Made by a program: the position numbers and the translations under genes
Part shown: positions 61,109-64,000 of the stretch, piece after piece
Numbering within the stretch: position 1 is the stretch's first letter
Layout of the letters: each line of letters opens with the position of its first letter
Assembly: GCA_029907465.1 (NCBI GenBank)
Contig: JARYLV010000006.1
Location: 39,904-103,903, forward strand
Length of the DNA stretch: 64,000 nucleotides
Source of the DNA: Methanomassiliicoccales archaeon
GTDB lineage: Archaea; Thermoplasmatota; Thermoplasmata; Methanomassiliicoccales; JACIVX01
Direction of reading: 5' to 3'
The notes under the pieces: generated by a model
The model's input: only the letters and a program-made list of their open reading frames with translations
Told to the model about the DNA's origin: nothing
Databases searched by the model: none

Positions 61109-62299
61109 ATGATCACTGGGAAATACGATGTAATCGTCGTCGGTGCGGGACCGGCGGGTAGCATGACGGCAAAGCACGCAGCACAGAATGGAGCAAGCGT
61201 TCTAATGATTGAGAAGAGGCAAGAGATCGGCTCACCCGTCCGTTGCGGCGAAGGTATCTCCAGGGCATCACTCGATGAAGTTGGCATAAGACCAGATAGA
61301 AAATGGATAGCTGCTGAGGTCGATGGTGCAAAAATCGTGTCGCCGAGTGGTCATACGTTCACGATCAATGAGAGGATGGCAGGAAATGAAGTTGGGATGG
61401 TTCTTGAAAGGGTTCTATTCGACAAGGCACTTGCTGCAGATGCAGCTAAGTCTGGTGCGGAGATCAGAGTCAAGACGTCGGCCGTTGGCTTAAAGTTTGA
61501 AAATGGAAAGGTTAGAGGCGTCAAAGTCATTTCTCAAGGCGAACCGATGGAATTTGAAGCAGGATGTGTTGTCGGTGCCGATGGTTTCGAGTCGCAGATC
61601 GGACGATGGGGCGGGCTCGATACAACTCTTAAACCAAATGATATAACGAGCTGTTTTCAATACAGATTAACAAATATAGATCATGACTTCAGATATTGCG
61701 AATTCATAATCGGCAGCGTCGCTCCAGGAGGTTATATCTGGATTTTCCCAAAGGACGAACATACAGCGAATGTGGGAATAGGTGTTTTGCTTTCAAAGAT
61801 TAAAGCGCCTGGTCAGGTCAAGCAGTTGCTGGATAGGTTTATCGCGAAGGATGAAAGACTCAATAAGGGACAACCGCTTGATGCCGTGAGTGGAGCAGTT
61901 TCTGTCTCACCGCCGCCTGACAAATTGGTCCGAGACGGACTCCTACTCGTGGGTGATGCGGCAAGGATCATTGATCCAATAACTGGTGGTGGCATCGCTC
62001 ACGCATGTATTTCTGGCATGCTTGCAGGTAAGGTTCTTGGAGAGGCAGCTCAGGATGGGGATTTCAGCGAAGCGAAATTGATGAAATATGAGAATATGCT
62101 GCGCGACCGCCTTGAGAACAAGTTGTGGCGAAACTGGATGGCGAAGGAGAAGCTCATCACGCTCAGCGATGAAACATTCGATAAGATCATACAGACTCTC
62201 GCTGAGGTCGGCGTTGAGAAAATGTCCGTCGGCAACATCTTGAAGGTTATAAAGTCTCGGCATCCAGAACTAGTCAAAGAATTTGAAGATCTAATATAA
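61109..62299 (+). CDS. Geranylgeranyl reductase family flavoprotein (archaeal lipid hydrogenase)
   Basis: 396 residues. FAD site VVGAGPAGSMTAKHA at the N terminus, the active-site cysteine region SPVRCGEGIS and the signature GYIWIFPKDEHTANVGIGV (YxWxFP...GxG) of digeranylgeranylglycerophospholipid reductase. A second FAD contact is VGDAARIIDPITGGGI. It saturates the isoprenoid chains of archaeal membrane lipids. Start follows the ferredoxin stop without a gap. Confidence 0.95.
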   Translation: MITGKYDVIVVGAGPAGSMTAKHAAQNGASVLMIEKRQEIGSPVRCGEGISRASLDEVGIRPDRKWIAAEVDGAKIVSPSGHTFTINERMAGNEVGMVLERVLFDKALAADAAKSGAEIRVKTSAVGLKFENGKVRGVKVISQGEPMEFEAGCVVGADGFESQIGRWGGLDTTLKPNDITSCFQYRLTNIDHDFRYCEFIIGSVAPGGYIWIFPKDEHTANVGIGVLLSKIKAPGQVKQLLDRFIAKDERLNKGQPLDAVSGAVSVSPPPDKLVRDGLLLVGDAARIIDPITGGGIAHACISGMLAGKVLGEAAQDGDFSEAKLMKYENMLRDRLENKLWRNWMAKEKLITLSDETFDKIIQTLAEVGVEKMSVGNILKVIKSRHPELVKEFEDLI

Positions 62300-62355
62300 A
62301 CTTATTATCAACATACATATTCAATTGAGAATAAAAAGGTAGGAAAGAGTGCAAA

Positions 62356-63288
62356 TTAGTCGAAATTCTTTATGGTTAAACCGGGAGCACCAGTCTCAAC
62401 GATAAATGGTGTCCCTCCCTTTTTCTTGATCATCTCACTTACTTTATCTGGTTGATCGGTGAGGGCAATTATACTACCACCACCCCCAGCTCCCGTGAGT
62501 TTTGCACCGAATGAATACTGCGCCGCTGCTTGAATCAATTTTTCAAGTTCTGGCGTAGATACCCCAAGTATCGAAAGCAGTTTCTGATTTTTGTCCATTA
62601 ATTGGCCAAGAGCAACCTGATCGCCGCATCTCAACTTCTTCATACCCTCAATAGCAATTTGCCCAATCTCTTCCACGACCTCGTTGCCAAATCTGTTTTT
62701 TTCGACAAATCGTCTCACTTTTTCGACAAGAGGACCGGTTGGTGCATTGATACCAGTATACCCAACGACAACTTTCATCGCAGGCACATCGCAATGATGA
62801 ATGAACCAGCGCTTGGAATCGTTTATTATATCCCAGAGAAGTTCATCTCCTGGTGTCTTGTTGATGAAGATCCCACTTCCATGCGCACACGTCGAAGTAT
62901 CTATCGGACTGGCCCTTCCTTGAACCGCTAATTCGATGCCAAAAGACTTCTCAGCAACTTGCTTTTCAACGATGTTTCCCTGCATGGCTTGAAAGGCCCC
63001 AATTATTGAAACTGTGACTGCGGCCGAAGATCCGAGACCAGATCCAGATGGTAAATCAGAATCGATTTCGATTCTCAGTGGCTGACCATGCCAATATCTA
63101 TCGATAGCGGCACAAATATAGGGATGTTGCTTATAAGAAAGTACTTGGCCATTGACAGTAAATTTATCAGACAATGATATGTTGCATCGTAATCGAAGGC
63201 TGATCGCGAGAGCGAGAGCGGGCTGCCCGAATACAACAGCGTGTTCACCGAAAAGGATGATTTTGCCTGGTGCTGAGCTTTCTAACAT
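62356..63288 (-). CDS. mvk: Mevalonate kinase
   Basis: 310 residues from ATG 63288, chosen because a TATA-like element (63315-63320, TTTAAT on the minus strand) lies 30 nt upstream and the longer frame has no family sequence. GHMP kinase motifs: APGKIILFGEHAVV, the ATP loop PSGSGLGSSAAVTVS, and GAKLTGAGGGGSII. It phosphorylates mevalonate at O-5 in isoprenoid synthesis. Its presence suggests a mevalonate 5-phosphate route, unlike Thermoplasma, which uses a mevalonate 3-kinase. Convergent with the geranylgeranyl reductase. Confidence 0.93.
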   Translation of the reverse strand: MLESSAPGKIILFGEHAVVFGQPALALAISLRLRCNISLSDKFTVNGQVLSYKQHPYICAAIDRYWHGQPLRIEIDSDLPSGSGLGSSAAVTVSIIGAFQAMQGNIVEKQVAEKSFGIELAVQGRASPIDTSTCAHGSGIFINKTPGDELLWDIINDSKRWFIHHCDVPAMKVVVGYTGINAPTGPLVEKVRRFVEKNRFGNEVVEEIGQIAIEGMKKLRCGDQVALGQLMDKNQKLLSILGVSTPELEKLIQAAAQYSFGAKLTGAGGGGSIIALTDQPDKVSEMIKKKGGTPFIVETGAPGLTIKNFD

Positions 63289-63314
63289 CCAGACGCTTAT
63301 TCCGTTAGCAGTGA

Positions 63315-63320
63315 TTAAAC
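63315..63320 (-). promoter_or_regulatory. TATA-like element of mvk
   Basis: TTTAAT on the minus strand is centred 30 nt before the chosen mvk ATG. Short and weak; supports the inner start only moderately. Confidence 0.35.
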
Positions 63321-63355
63321 ATTTCGTTCGGAGTTTCAATGCATTTTTCGAAGGT

Positions 63356-64000
63356 TCATTTCACTCTCTCTTTTGCCATTAAGATGAATATGCTTGTCCC
63401 AATGGCAAGAAAGCCAGCGAGCGCAAATGGTTCGTAGCTGATTCCATCCAATGATGAACTTGCAATGTATGAAAGAATTAATGGTCCAACGATAAAACCT
63501 AAATCGCTCATTGTCCTAAATATCCCCATCGCGATACCAAGCTGACCCTCACTGGCTGTATCCGTGACCCAAGCCATAATGGGACCAGAAAATCCGAAAC
63601 CAAACCCAAGACCAGCCATTATGATAATGAGGGAGACGCTAGAATTTGCAAAAGGTATCGCAAGTGTCAGCAGGCCAGTGATGAAAAGACTTGCGAACAA
63701 AAATTTTTTCCTCCCATACCGATCCGTCAACGATCCGGCTGGCAACATTGTTAAGAAATTTATGAGCGCGGTAATTGCGAGCACACCACCTATTATTTGA
63801 ACGCTCAACCCGAGATTTTCACTCGCGAAAATTGGAACGAGAGTTGAAACGACGCCCATTCGAATGAAAAAAATTCCGAATATTGCAAGATTGATCGCCA
63901 TGAGGGTGTAATTTTTAAAAATGCCCGTGATGCTTGGTAAACTTGTCCGCATTTGATTTTTTGAGGATGTAATATGTGCCTCCCCGATCCCAAAGTGCAC
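63356..64000 (-). CDS. MFS transporter, 5' partial
   Basis: The C-terminal half of a major facilitator transporter; the frame is open to the right edge, so the N-terminal half and true start are outside the window. About six hydrophobic segments remain, with the signature AGSLTDRYGRKKFLF after the first pair and FGFSGPIMAWVTD in a later helix. Substrate not evident. Same strand as and 67 bp upstream of mvk; a short distance that would permit cotranscription. Confidence 0.85.
   Translation of the reverse strand: MHFGIGEAHITSSKNQMRTSLPSITGIFKNYTLMAINLAIFGIFFIRMGVVSTLVPIFASENLGLSVQIIGGVLAITALINFLTMLPAGSLTDRYGRKKFLFASLFITGLLTLAIPFANSSVSLIIIMAGLGFGFGFSGPIMAWVTDTASEGQLGIAMGIFRTMSDLGFIVGPLILSYIASSSLDGISYEPFALAGFLAIGTSIFILMAKERVK

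Noticed and set aside
1..64000. CRISPR arrays, insertion sequences, rRNA genes and prophage
   Set aside because: No repeated spacer-repeat pattern, transposase, ribosomal RNA or phage-structural sequence was recognised by eye on either strand; faint remnants cannot be excluded without a search.

Overview
The window is a continuous stretch of archaeal chromosome carrying mostly core metabolism and information-processing genes, with no insertion sequences, CRISPR arrays or phage genes that I can see. Archaeal identity is clear from ABCE1 (Rli1), archaeal-type ThrRS with an N-terminal editing domain, ribosomal protein L10e, RNase P component 4, Dph2, a tetraether lipid synthase homologue, a geranylgeranyl reductase, TrmB and TATA-box promoters placed about 25-30 nt before start codons (many leaderless genes). 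An MtxX/methanogen-marker-4 homologue, an FprA-type flavodiiron protein and a PUA/PAPS-reductase/ferredoxin fusion point to a euryarchaeal lineage. A Thermoplasmata-class organism (possibly near Methanomassiliicoccales) is my best guess by overall gene flavour; the lineage is an inference and cannot be settled from this window.

Layout. 1-7.5 kb: PAPS-reductase-like protein (5' end outside the window), FtsZ, a HEAT-like repeat protein divergent from a roadblock/LC7 protein, a PHP phosphoesterase and MetRS. 8.2-16.4 kb: ABCE1, a DedA protein, a flavodiiron protein with a 37-residue desulforedoxin directly behind it (oxygen/ROS defence), a second PHP protein, a dihydrolipoamide-dehydrogenase-like flavoprotein and a phosphoglycerate-mutase-like phosphatase. 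16.5-20.3 kb: tRNA-Arg(CCT), FKBP, M42 peptidase, a DUF362 protein and tRNA-Thr(TGT). 20.7-30.1 kb: amino-acid region with a class III aminotransferase, an ACT protein, argD-argB-argJ-argC on the minus strand and argG-argH on the plus strand, together the acetylated arginine pathway except argA/argF/carAB. 30.1-37.9 kb: a LutB/LutA-like Fe-S fusion, an unknown 122-residue protein, an operon thiDN-glycosyltransferase-VTT protein-glycosyltransferase, and a membrane-anchored FKBP. 38.0-44.5 kb: ThrRS, then leuA-leuC-leuD-leuB, preceded by a candidate leucine-rich leader peptide. 44.7-51.1 kb: mtxX-queD-queC-queE (preQ0/archaeosine precursor), rpl10e-dph2, and Rpp21-YhbY-SerRS. 51.2-58.4 kb: an ArsB/NhaD-family transporter, an MscS channel and a 1429-residue secreted or surface protein with a lamin-tail domain. 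58.5-64 kb: a membrane-lipid cluster of TrmB regulator, tetraether synthase, small 2[4Fe-4S] ferredoxin, geranylgeranyl reductase, mevalonate kinase and a partial MFS transporter.

The most interesting points are the leuA leader (a 20-codon ORF with five Leu codons enclosed by mutually exclusive stems, downstream of a TATA box), the Tes-ferredoxin-GGR cluster with a divergent TrmB regulator sharing its promoter, an interleaved (pseudoknot-type) pair of inverted repeats between queE and leuA, and the flavodiiron/desulforedoxin pair. Start codons were often moved inward from the longest reading frame where a TATA box or family alignment required it; each case is stated. No computation or database search was run.
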